DNA from: Vogesella aquatica
GTDB lineage: Bacteria; Pseudomonadota; Gammaproteobacteria; Burkholderiales; Chromobacteriaceae
Direction of reading: 5' to 3'
Assembly (NCBI RefSeq): GCF_028548455.1
Contig: NZ_JAQQLF010000006.1
Location: forward strand, 1-64,000
Length of the DNA stretch: 64,000 nucleotides
Shown here: positions 58,160-64,000 of the stretch, one piece after another
How the letters are laid out: the number at the start of each line of letters is the position of its first letter
Numbering within the stretch: the first letter of the stretch is position 1
Translations under genes and position numbers: made by a program
The notes under the pieces: model-generated
Told to the model about the DNA's origin: nothing
Seen by the model: the letters and a program-made list of their open reading frames with translations, nothing else
Databases searched by the model: none

Positions 58160-59149
58160 TCACAGGCTATCCAGCGGACTGCTCACGCCATGCCCGCCCT
58201 TGTTCAGTACATGGGTATAAATCATTGTGGTGCTGACATCCGCGTGGCCCAGTAGCTCCTGTACCGTGCGAATATCGTAGCCTGACTCAAGCAGATGGGT
58301 GGCAAAGCTGTGGCGTAGCGTATGCGGTGTGGCCAGCTTGGCAATCCCGGCAGCAGTGACCGCCCGCTTCATCGCTCGCTGCAGTAGCTTTTCATCCTGA
58401 TGGTGTCGCCGTTGTGCGCCAGAGCGCGGGTCTCGCACATAGCCAGTGGTGACAAACACATATTGCCATCCCCATTCCTGCCCGGCATGCGGGTATTTTC
58501 GTGCCAACGCATCGGGTAAAAACACATCAGCCATGCCGGCCTGCAAGTCTGCTTCATGGATAGCGCGCCGCCTCTGCAGATGGGCCTGTAGTGGCGCCAC
58601 TAGGCGCTGAGGCAACATTGTCACCCGGTCTTTCGCCCCTTTGCCATCGCGGATCAGAATTTCGCCACGCCCGAAGTCGATGTCTTTTACCCGCAGGCGC
58701 ATGCACTCCATCAGCCGCATGCCGGTGCCGTATAGCAAACGCAGCTGCAGCGCGTACAGCCCATCGACCTGCGCCAGCAGTGCCGCGACCTCCTGACGCG
58801 TCAGAACGACTGGCAGATGCCTGGACGGTTTGGCCCGAACCACTTCATCTAGCCAGGGCAAGCTCAGCATCAGCACATCACGATAGAGGAACAGAAGCGC
58901 AGACAATGCTTGATTTTGCGTGGATGCCGACACCTGACCTTCAACGGCCAGATGGGTGAGAAAGCTACTGACCTCCGCAGCCCCCATCTCGCGAGGGTGG
59001 CGATGATGGTGAAAGCGCAAAAAGCGCCGTACCCAATTGACGTATTGCTGCTCGGTGCGCAGGCTGTAATGCCTGATTCGCAGCGTCTGCCGCAGCACAT
59101 CGAGCAAGCGTGGCGCGGCAGCCCCATCTGGCTGTGTACTTTCAGGCAT
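58160..59149 (-). CDS. intI: Integron integrase IntI
   Basis: Tyrosine recombinase that inserts and excises gene cassettes at attI and attC. About 329 residues. N-terminal SAM-like core-binding domain ([26 protein letters not shown]). Catalytic domain with R144 (YGTGMRLME), H275 and R278 (TPHTLRH), H301 and the nucleophile Y310 ([16 protein letters not shown]). The IntI-specific extra helix segment, about 195-235 ([28 protein letters not shown]), separates it from XerC/XerD. ATG 59149-59147 ([10 protein letters not shown]) is chosen. The longer frame from 59263 runs through attI and into the first cassette. No LexA site was seen. Confidence 0.95.
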   Translation of the reverse strand: MPESTQPDGAAAPRLLDVLRQTLRIRHYSLRTEQQYVNWVRRFLRFHHHRHPREMGAAEVSSFLTHLAVEGQVSASTQNQALSALLFLYRDVLMLSLPWLDEVVRAKPSRHLPVVLTRQEVAALLAQVDGLYALQLRLLYGTGMRLMECMRLRVKDIDFGRGEILIRDGKGAKDRVTMLPQRLVAPLQAHLQRRRAIHEADLQAGMADVFLPDALARKYPHAGQEWGWQYVFVTTGYVRDPRSGAQRRHHQDEKLLQRAMKRAVTAAGIAKLATPHTLRHSFATHLLESGYDIRTVQELLGHADVSTTMIYTHVLNKGGHGVSSPLDSL

Positions 59150-59165
59150 TGGCAACCCCAATAGC

Positions 59166-59193
59166 TTGTAAAGCAATGATAAATGCGTATAAC
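59166..59193 (+). promoter_or_regulatory. Candidate cassette promoter Pc
   Basis: TTGTAA (59166-59171) and TATAAC (59188-59193) are separated by 16 bases and point towards the first cassette. This is the expected place for the common cassette promoter, although it lies in the intI-attI interval rather than inside intI. GTATAAC-ATGCCCA-GTTATAC (59187-59207) is a perfect inverted repeat overlapping the -10. Confidence 0.5.
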
Positions 59194-59220
59194 ATGCCCA
59201 GTTATACACACTGATAAACC

Positions 59221-59258
59221 AAATATACACCTGCAGAGGTGTATATTTCACGTTAGGC
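59221..59258. other. attI crossover region with a 28-bp palindrome
   Basis: GTTAGGC at 59252-59258 is the core site where the first cassette joined (cut between G and TTAGGC). Immediately before it AAATATACACCT-GCAG-AGGTGTATATTT (59221-59248) is a perfect 12-bp inverted repeat around four bases. It may be an integrase-binding site or an operator for the intI or cassette promoters. Its place at the crossover is as expected of attI, but its symmetry is unusual. Confidence 0.7.
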
Positions 59259-59262
59259 GTCA

Positions 59263-59724
59263 ATGGACCCCACTTCGCTCATCGGCAAGACCATCAAACG
59301 CATTCTTGTGTTCCGAGGCGAAGTGCATCCGGCGTGGGTCGACGAGAACACCTTACCTATCGCCGCGTGGTCAGCATTCGTCGAAGTTCAAAGCGGCGAA
59401 CTGTTCAGAGTCTCAGCCACAGAGGTTGACCTGGGCCCAAGCAGGTACCCAGCGCTTGGTCTCAAATTGGAGGCGTGCTTCGAAAGTGAACTTGAGCTGA
59501 AGTTGCCCCAAGGTGCACTGCATGCAGAGGATCTAAGTGAGGCTGCCGGTTTACTTCCCATCACCGTGCACTCCGTCGAGCAAAGTGATCCTATGGGCGA
59601 AGACACAGTGACCCAGTACTCAATACTTGGCACACATGGTCAACACCTTGTTCTGCGCCACATCATGCCTCCTACGACTCTCGGCATCTCAGTGTCGCAG
59701 TCAGAATCACGGCCCGCGAGTTGA
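59263..59724 (+). CDS. Cassette 1 hypothetical protein
   Basis: 153 residues, soluble, acidic. Starts at ATG 59263, only ten bases after the crossover, so no ribosome binding site fits within the cassette and translation probably depends on the attI-proximal sequence. N-terminal [19 protein letters not shown] is followed by no recognised domain. The last codon is PAS, and the stop TGA lies two bases before the attC core. Function unknown. First in the array, so best expressed if Pc is active. Confidence 0.75.
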   Translation: MDPTSLIGKTIKRILVFRGEVHPAWVDENTLPIAAWSAFVEVQSGELFRVSATEVDLGPSRYPALGLKLEACFESELELKLPQGALHAEDLSEAAGLLPITVHSVEQSDPMGEDTVTQYSILGTHGQHLVLRHIMPPTTLGISVSQSESRPAS

Positions 59725-59725
59725 C

Positions 59726-59836
59726 GCCTAACCCATCGTTCAACCGGACAGTCTCCGGCGTTTCACCACCGGGCGTCATTTCATTCTTGCCCGGCGGCGT
59801 CACTCTGTCGCCTGCCGGTTAACTCAAACGTTAGAC
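59726..59836. other. attC of cassette 1
   Basis: Core GCCTAAC (59726-59732) to GTTAGAC (59830-59836), 111 bp. Inner complementary segments TCAACCGG and CCGGTTAAC support a folded attC. Confidence 0.85.
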
Positions 59837-59874
59837 GGCGCCTTTCAAAACTCTCATCACGCATTCACGTACCA

Positions 59875-60207
59875 ATGGACGAACCAAAACTTCATCCCAT
59901 TCTGCACAGGCCACACGAGTACGACATCAGCGACTTTCGCTATCACGTTGACAGCGAGGAGCCGAGCGAGTCATTCATCGAGATGACGCTACAGAAGAAC
60001 ACAGGCAGCGTCATACTGCGGTTCTGGCAGCCCATCAATCTTAAAATTGAAGAGGGGTTTCCGCGGCCCACGAGAGGCATGGTGTTCTATGACCGATCCG
60101 CAGACGGATTGGAAAACATCAAGATTGAGGTTTCCGATTTTGAAGGTTCATGGGGCGCCATTACCTTCTGCGCTCGTAGCGTAGAGAAAGTCGTCACGCA
60201 ATCATGA
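59875..60207 (+). CDS. Cassette 2 hypothetical protein
   Basis: 110 residues, soluble. Starts at ATG 59875 in a cassette that begins at 59831, with no clear ribosome binding site. Contains HEYDISDFRYHVDSEEPSES and TGSVILRFWQPINLKIEEGF, the second a beta-strand-rich stretch, but no family I can name. TGA 60205-60207 precedes the attC core by seven bases. Lower GC than the chromosome. Many cassette proteins of this size and fold are immunity- or binding-type proteins, but nothing here shows it. Confidence 0.75.
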   Translation: MDEPKLHPILHRPHEYDISDFRYHVDSEEPSESFIEMTLQKNTGSVILRFWQPINLKIEEGFPRPTRGMVFYDRSADGLENIKIEVSDFEGSWGAITFCARSVEKVVTQS

Positions 60208-60214
60208 GCCAACA

Positions 60215-60310
60215 GTCTAACCCGGCAGTCGAGAGGGACAGCCCAAAAGCAGCGCTTTTGGGTTCCCTCCGCGCTTCGCGCTCCGGCTGCCCCTCACTTC
60301 TACGTTAGAC
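60215..60310. other. attC of cassette 2
   Basis: Core GTCTAAC (60215-60221) to GTTAGAC (60304-60310), 96 bp. Contains the strong central stem CCCAAAAGCAGCGCTTTTGGG. Confidence 0.85.
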
Positions 60311-60320
60311 CTCAATCCCA

Positions 60321-60737
60321 ATGAATCAGCCCACGCTAGCCAGCGACTATTGGTGCCTTGTGTCTGGCGAGGAAAGACACAACACTTCCCCATCAACGTT
60401 TGAGCTTCCTTCATTGGCCGATCGAAAAAGTTTGAAGCCTGGCCAAGGCGCGAAGCTCATCTTCATGATCGAGGGGGAAGAAGAGGATGGCACCGTTTCA
60501 ACAAGTACGGAACGGATGTGGGTTATCGTCACGAGTCGTGAAGCCGATGGGTACATGGGAATCCTCGACAATCAGCCGGCCAGTCTTCCACCTGAAACCG
60601 GGTTCTATCTCTGCCAAGGCGCTGAAGTGCCGTTCCTTCCCGAACACGTCATCGCCATCGAAGATCCACCCGCGCAGTATTCTGCAGAGAAGCTGGCAAC
60701 GCCACCCACCAAGCGGTGGCGCCACCGTGAGGTCTAA
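60321..60737 (+). CDS. Cassette 3 protein, DUF2314-like
   Basis: 138 residues. ATG 60321 follows the cassette start (60305) by 16 bases. The middle segment, TSTERMWVIVTSREADGYMGILDNQPASL, followed by GFYLCQGAEVPFLPEHVIAIED, fits the pattern of DUF2314 (a W-V-x-V segment then G-x-L-x-N-x-P), a small domain often found in immunity- or accessory-type proteins. That match is by eye. TAA 60735-60737 lies within the attC core. Function unknown. Confidence 0.7.
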   Translation: MNQPTLASDYWCLVSGEERHNTSPSTFELPSLADRKSLKPGQGAKLIFMIEGEEEDGTVSTSTERMWVIVTSREADGYMGILDNQPASLPPETGFYLCQGAEVPFLPEHVIAIEDPPAQYSAEKLATPPTKRWRHREV

Positions 60738-60791
60738 CCCCTCCGTCAAAGGGACCTGCCTTCGGCAGGCCCCTCACGTCAAACGTTATGC
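60732..60791. other. attC of cassette 3
   Basis: Core GTCTAAC (60732-60738) to GTTATGC (60785-60791), 60 bp, the classic short attC length. The inner arms CTCCGTCAAAGGGAC and CCCCTCACGTCAAAC are well paired around CTGCCTTCGGCAG. Confidence 0.9.
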
Positions 60792-60810
60792 CTCTTGAGT
60801 CATTGAGCAC

Positions 60811-61602
60811 ATGGACAAAGCAAAAATAAAGCTCGTAACCATCGGTCATTTGCCGCTGCACCTAGACCTCAGCCGAGCTACCGCTTGGAGGTCTGATGTG
60901 TTTGAGTTGGCCGGGGATATTGAGAACTTCGCATTACGCTGCGACTCGGATAGTGACGGCTGGGTTTTCTCCGACGTACTATTGAAGGCCCAGCTTCCGG
61001 CGCATATAGGCGCAGACTTTCTAATAGCAATTGTCAACGTGCCAATTGAAGACAACTGGTACTCAAGACGTCTTGGCGACAACCAGATTGTTTTTACGTT
61101 TAGCCAAATCAAGGAGTTTCTTGCTTGGGAGAACATCCCACTTGAAAACGCCATCCTTCGCGTTCTATACGCATATACGCTGCTTTACAGGCGTTCAGGC
61201 AATCGAATTCCCGGCTTCGGTGAAGCGCCGAGCTTTACCCACGACGAAACACGTGGATGCCTTTTCGACATGAATGGCATCAAGTCGGATCTAGTCGAAT
61301 CGTGCAACAAACCCGTTGTTTGTGCAGAGTGCGAGGAACGTCTTAGGAGCGAGCGTGTTTCAACCCAAACAATAAAAGCCGTACAAAGTGAAATACGCAA
61401 AATTCGTAAGCGCCTCTACTACCGGGTACTAGATTTCGTGAAGGCAAAACCTTTGATTACTCTGGCGATTTCAAGCGCATTTGCCATCCTGCTTGGAGTC
61501 ACCGGCTCCATAATTGCTTCGTATATCTATGACGGTATTAAAACGCAGCCAACCGCAGGCATAACAAGTCATTCCAGCCGACCCGCTAAAGCGTGCGGCT
61601 GA
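60811..61602 (+). CDS. Cassette 4 protein with one membrane segment
   Basis: 263 residues. ATG 60811. The first 190 residues are soluble and contain a C-x2-C pair (VVCAECEERL) preceded by another Cys. After a basic helix (IKAVQSEIRKIRKRLYYRVL) comes one membrane helix (PLITLAISSAFAILLGVTGSIIASYIY), so the soluble part is anchored, N-in or N-out not known. The reading frame runs through the attC, ending 15 bases inside it, so the extreme C-terminus comes from recombination-site sequence. No family recognised. Confidence 0.75.
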   Translation: MDKAKIKLVTIGHLPLHLDLSRATAWRSDVFELAGDIENFALRCDSDSDGWVFSDVLLKAQLPAHIGADFLIAIVNVPIEDNWYSRRLGDNQIVFTFSQIKEFLAWENIPLENAILRVLYAYTLLYRRSGNRIPGFGEAPSFTHDETRGCLFDMNGIKSDLVESCNKPVVCAECEERLRSERVSTQTIKAVQSEIRKIRKRLYYRVLDFVKAKPLITLAISSAFAILLGVTGSIIASYIYDGIKTQPTAGITSHSSRPAKACG

Positions 61603-61617
61603 GTTCCAACGCTAGGC
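61557..61617. other. attC of cassette 4
   Basis: Core GCATAAC (61557-61563), complementary to the cassette start TTATGC, to GCTAGGC (61611-61617), 61 bp. The second core deviates from GTTRRRY at its second base. Confidence 0.8.
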
Positions 61618-61653
61618 GTCTGTAGCACTCGCCTCATTCCAACCGTAGGAGTA

Positions 61654-62228
61654 ATGGTGCTGGCAAATCTCAACCGATCATTGCATCGGATCGCCAATCG
61701 GCGATCCTTTCTGGTTTTGCTGGCTGCCTACGGCATCTATTTCCCGATCTTTTTCTTTGCCAATGTGCCATCGGCATAACGGCCATTCGCCCCTACGCCG
61801 GCGGAGTGGGAATCCTAGATGTCGAGTTGTTCTATATCGTCGAGCAAGCCTACGAACGCCTTGCTCTGTTCGGCGAACAAGGTAGAGCCGTCTATCTCCA
61901 TATCCTGATGGGTGACCTCATTTATCCGGCTCTCTTCGGTAGCCTGCTGGCCGTCTCGATCTCTCTGATCATCCGGCGCCTCAACCTTGCCAACGCAGGC
62001 TGGCAATATCTCGCGTTGTTACCACTGGCGTGCATGGCATTCGATTACTGTGAGAACGTCATGCTATTTTCGCTGCTGCTTTCTTATCCCACTCGTCTGC
62101 CGGTTGTGGCAACCGCTGCGGGCGCCTTCACATTCACAAAGAATGTTTTCGGCCTGCTCAGCTTCGTGGCGCTTGCATGTGGGTTTCTTGCCTTGCTACT
62201 TCATCGGTTCAAGCTGCATCGTGCCTAA
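61654..62228 (+). pseudogene. Cassette 5 membrane protein, frameshifted
   Basis: ATG 61654 opens a frame of 41 codons (NRSFLVLLAAYGIYFPIFFF then NVPSA) that stops at TAA 61777. The next frame carries on as ITAIRPYAGGVGILDVELFY (from 61776) with about 150 codons and four hydrophobic helices, to TAA 62226-62228. One base missing near 61776 (GCAATAACG expected, GCATAACG found) joins the two halves into a protein of about 190 residues. GTG 61806 could restart translation. Either a decayed cassette or a sequencing error. Integral membrane protein of unknown function. Confidence 0.72.
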
Positions 62229-62306
62229 CCCACAGACGCCCAACCCATCGGTCAGTCGGGCTTTGCGCATAAAGCCGCGCAAGGCTGGTTACCTCAGACG
62301 TTAGAT
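62223..62306. other. attC of cassette 5, end of array
   Basis: Two possible first cores: GCCTAAC (62223-62229) and GCCCAAC (62238-62244); the second aligns better with the other attC sites (AACCCATCG-style arm). The last core is GTTAGAT (62300-62306). 84 or 69 bp depending on the choice. No further cassette follows. Confidence 0.75.
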
Positions 62307-62600
62307 ACCCATGTGGACTGCCCCGCGGCCGTGCCTGGACCCAGGATGCCGCGGTTGAGCAGGCGGGTAAAACATCGCAGCGGCGTAGTAGTTTCTGCTT
62401 GGGCCGTGCAGAAATGGCCGGGCCATTTGCGGTGCAGTATCTGACGCCGGGCAGCTTGGCAGCATACGGTTACTTACCGCTATTTATATGACTTGCTTTG
62501 TATAACGTAATATATTTGATAGAGGTTTGAATATATCGGCTGCATCAGCCTCGCTTGCGGCCGTCCGATTACGGGTAGTTGTTACAAGGTAAATGCTGTC
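62307..62600. other. Gene-free region between the integron and the sensor gene
   Basis: 294 bases. The first half is G/C-rich chromosomal sequence, the second half is A/T-rich (62490-62540: TATAACGTAATATATTTGAT) and probably holds the promoter of the sensor gene. No reading frame and no repeat noted. Confidence 0.55.
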
Positions 62601-64000
62601 ATGCCTGTTTCACCACGTCGCCGTTTTATCCGCCTGGTGGTATTGGCCTACTGCGTGTTGGCCGCACTGTGGATTCTGCTGTCCGACAGCCTGCTCAGGC
62701 TGGTGGCCGACGCGGATAGCATGGTGATGCTGTCTACCTACAAGGGGCTGGTGTTCGTGCTGGGTACCGCGGCGCTATTGTATTTCTCGCTGGGTGCCGT
62801 GCCGGCGGAGAACCCGTCACCAGCTGCCGGCCTGCTGGAAAGCTGGGCCGAGCGCCTGGCCAGGCAGGGCATGCCCCGCTGGCTGGCCTATCTGTTTGCG
62901 CTGGCGGTGAGCCTGGGCGCGCTTGGTTTGCGTGACTTGCTGCCAGTCAGTGTTACCCAGCAGCCTATGCTGATCTTTTTCATGCTGCCGGTCATTCTTA
63001 GTGCACTGCTGGGTGGTATGGGGCCAGGCTTGTTGGCGACCATGCTGACGGTGCTGGGGGTGGACTGGATGGCCAGCCCCAGTTTTCATAGCGCGCAAGC
63101 CGAGCCGGGTGTGCGTTTGCAATGGGGTTTTCTGCTGTTGTGCGGGGTGGCCATCAGTTTGTTCAGTGGCTGGCTGCGGCAGCTGGCCAGCCGTAACGAG
63201 CGCCATCGCCGCCTGCTGGATGCCGTGGTGTCGGGCACGTCCGATGCGGTGTTCGTCAAGGATCGCCAGGGGCGTTACCTGATGTTCAATGAGGCGGCGG
63301 CAGCCATTGTGGGGCGGCCAGTGGCCGAGGTGCTTGGGCGGGACGATCATGCCCTGTTTGATAGCGATTCAGCCAAACAGCTGATGCGGGTGGACGAGGA
63401 CATCATGCTGTCCGGCACCCTGCATACTCACGAAGAGCATCTGCGCTTGCAGGACGGTACCGCACTGGTGTTTCTGGTGACCAAGGGGCCGGTACTGAGC
63501 GTGGATGGCGATGTGGTCGGCCTGTTCGGCATTTCGCGTGACATCAGCCGGCAAAAGCAGTACGAGCAGGACCTGCGCCAGCGTGAGCAGCAACTGGCGC
63601 GCGTGCTGGAAGGCGCGGACCAGGGTTATTGGGACTGGAACATCCAGACTGACGATTTTGAGATCAGCCATCGCTGGAAAACCATGCTGGGCTACGCCGC
63701 CGATACGCAGGGCATTTCACGGCAAGACTGGCTGGCAATGATTCACCCGCAAGACCTGCCGCAGGTCATGCTGGCCATGCAGGCGCACCTTTCGGGTGAT
63801 ACGGCTGCTTACGAAGTGGAAATGCGCTGCCGTGGCCAGGCGGGCAACTGGCGCTGGATCCTGTCGCGTGGCCGGGTGTTGTCGCGTGACGACGCGGGCC
63901 GGCCGCTGATCATGTCCGGTACCCATACCGATATCACCGAGCACAAAATTTACGCGCTGGCCCAGCGCGAGGCGGCCGTCGTGTTCGACAGCAGCTACGA
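62601..64000 (+). CDS. Membrane sensor with PAS domains (partial)
   Basis: Open from ATG 62601 to the end of the window (466 codons). Membrane helices at about 10-30 (LVVLAYCVLAALWILLSDSL), 45-66, then a cluster at about 95-200 (WLAYLFALAVSLGALGLRDL; MLIFFMLPVILSALLGGMGP; FLLLCGVAISLFSGWLRQLA). After 205 comes a PAS domain (RHRRLLDAVVSGTSDAVFVK), then a second PAS/PAC module (GADQGYWDWNIQTDDFEISH; MIHPQDLPQVMLAMQAHL; WRWILSRGRVL) and the linker to the next domain. The output domain (GGDEF, EAL or kinase) is outside the window. Start from ATG 62601 behind AAGGTAAATGCTGTC. Confidence 0.88.
   Translation, partial: MPVSPRRRFIRLVVLAYCVLAALWILLSDSLLRLVADADSMVMLSTYKGLVFVLGTAALLYFSLGAVPAENPSPAAGLLESWAERLARQGMPRWLAYLFALAVSLGALGLRDLLPVSVTQQPMLIFFMLPVILSALLGGMGPGLLATMLTVLGVDWMASPSFHSAQAEPGVRLQWGFLLLCGVAISLFSGWLRQLASRNERHRRLLDAVVSGTSDAVFVKDRQGRYLMFNEAAAAIVGRPVAEVLGRDDHALFDSDSAKQLMRVDEDIMLSGTLHTHEEHLRLQDGTALVFLVTKGPVLSVDGDVVGLFGISRDISRQKQYEQDLRQREQQLARVLEGADQGYWDWNIQTDDFEISHRWKTMLGYAADTQGISRQDWLAMIHPQDLPQVMLAMQAHLSGDTAAYEVEMRCRGQAGNWRWILSRGRVLSRDDAGRPLIMSGTHTDITEHKIYALAQREAAVVFDSSY

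Larger units (their letters stand above)
58160..62306. mobile_element. Chromosomal integron: intI, attI and five cassettes
   Basis: A leftward integron integrase is followed, across an attI region, by five rightward gene cassettes, each ending in an attC site. The first core of each attC is the complement of the start of its own cassette (TTAGGC with GCCTAA, TTAGAC with GTCTAA twice, TTATGC with GCATAA), which shows that the cassettes are complete units. The cassette genes are clearly lower in GC than the chromosome around them. No transposon or plasmid genes flank it, and acnB and a sensor gene bound it, so it looks like a sedentary chromosomal integron with a short array. Confidence 0.92.

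Noticed and set aside
57726-58163. Minus-strand frame whose GTG overlaps the intI stop
   Set aside because: The first 35 residues look protein-like, but the rest is a low-complexity shadow without support.
57622-58236. Plus-strand frame of 204 codons after acnB
   Set aside because: No ribosome binding site, crosses a terminator hairpin and the end of intI, and resembles no protein.
59150-59260. LexA-type operator for intI
   Set aside because: No CTGT-N8-ACAG match was seen in the intI upstream region.
59150-59263. Longer IntI N-terminus from ATG 59263
   Set aside because: It would translate the attI region and part of cassette 1. Length and the family start fit ATG 59149.

Overview
The window is high-GC chromosomal DNA of a betaproteobacterium, most likely order Neisseriales, family Chromobacteriaceae (Vogesella/Chromobacterium-like). 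That placement is inferred from gene content and protein style (RibBX, ClpB, AcnB, fruBKA with a divergent LacI-type regulator, a Gcr-type 'site-specific recombinase') and has not been tested by a search. About 55 coding genes are supported. No rRNA, tRNA or CRISPR array was recognised.

Layout. 1-117: left end of an IS256-family insertion sequence. 198-532: a type II/IV pseudopilin gene broken by a frameshift. 0.6-13.2 kb: tdk, a thioesterase, mnmC, heat-shock clpB with a readable sigma-32 promoter, a Gcr-type membrane protein, and ahpC-ahpF. 13.4-23.5 kb: udp, a CHMI-like isomerase, a cobalamin-type radical SAM protein, a DUF1045 phosphoesterase, hutD-DUF1289, a GNAT enzyme, aspartate/aromatic aminotransferase, an MFS protein, and small cysteine- or glycine-rich proteins. 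23.5-31.7 kb: a soluble CZB chemoreceptor, a DctB/DctD-type two-component pair, and a GGDEF-EAL protein. 31.9-38.3 kb: fructose PTS operon fruBKA with a divergent regulator gene. 38.4-41.9 kb: a membrane chemoreceptor, then tetR and mscS as the tail of a prfC operon. 43.7-48.2 kb: riboflavin and thiamine genes ribE-ribBX-ribH-nusB, then thiL-pgpA. 48.5-57.6 kb: rhlE, a hydroxypyruvate/tartronate-semialdehyde pair, a two-receiver regulator, and a LysR gene divergent from acnB. 58.16-62.3 kb: a chromosomal integron with intI, an attI region and five gene cassettes. 62.6 kb to the end: a membrane PAS sensor that runs off the window.

Two things stand out. First, a 12-base word (AGGTTGGCCGCA or its complement) occurs 21 times exactly and at least 12 more times with one mismatch, on both strands, inside genes and between them. 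At three places it forms the stem, or most of the stem, of an intrinsic terminator. That is how the Neisseria DNA uptake sequence behaves, but the sequence is different, so it is a candidate uptake or other genome-wide signal that I do not know to be described. Second, the integron is complete enough to read. Each cassette start pairs with the first core site of its own attC. A 28-bp palindrome lies against the attI crossover, and the cassettes encode mostly unknown proteins, one DUF2314-like and one frameshifted membrane protein. Two structured, terminator-ended regions with pyrimidine-rich anti-Shine-Dalgarno stretches are candidate small RNAs.
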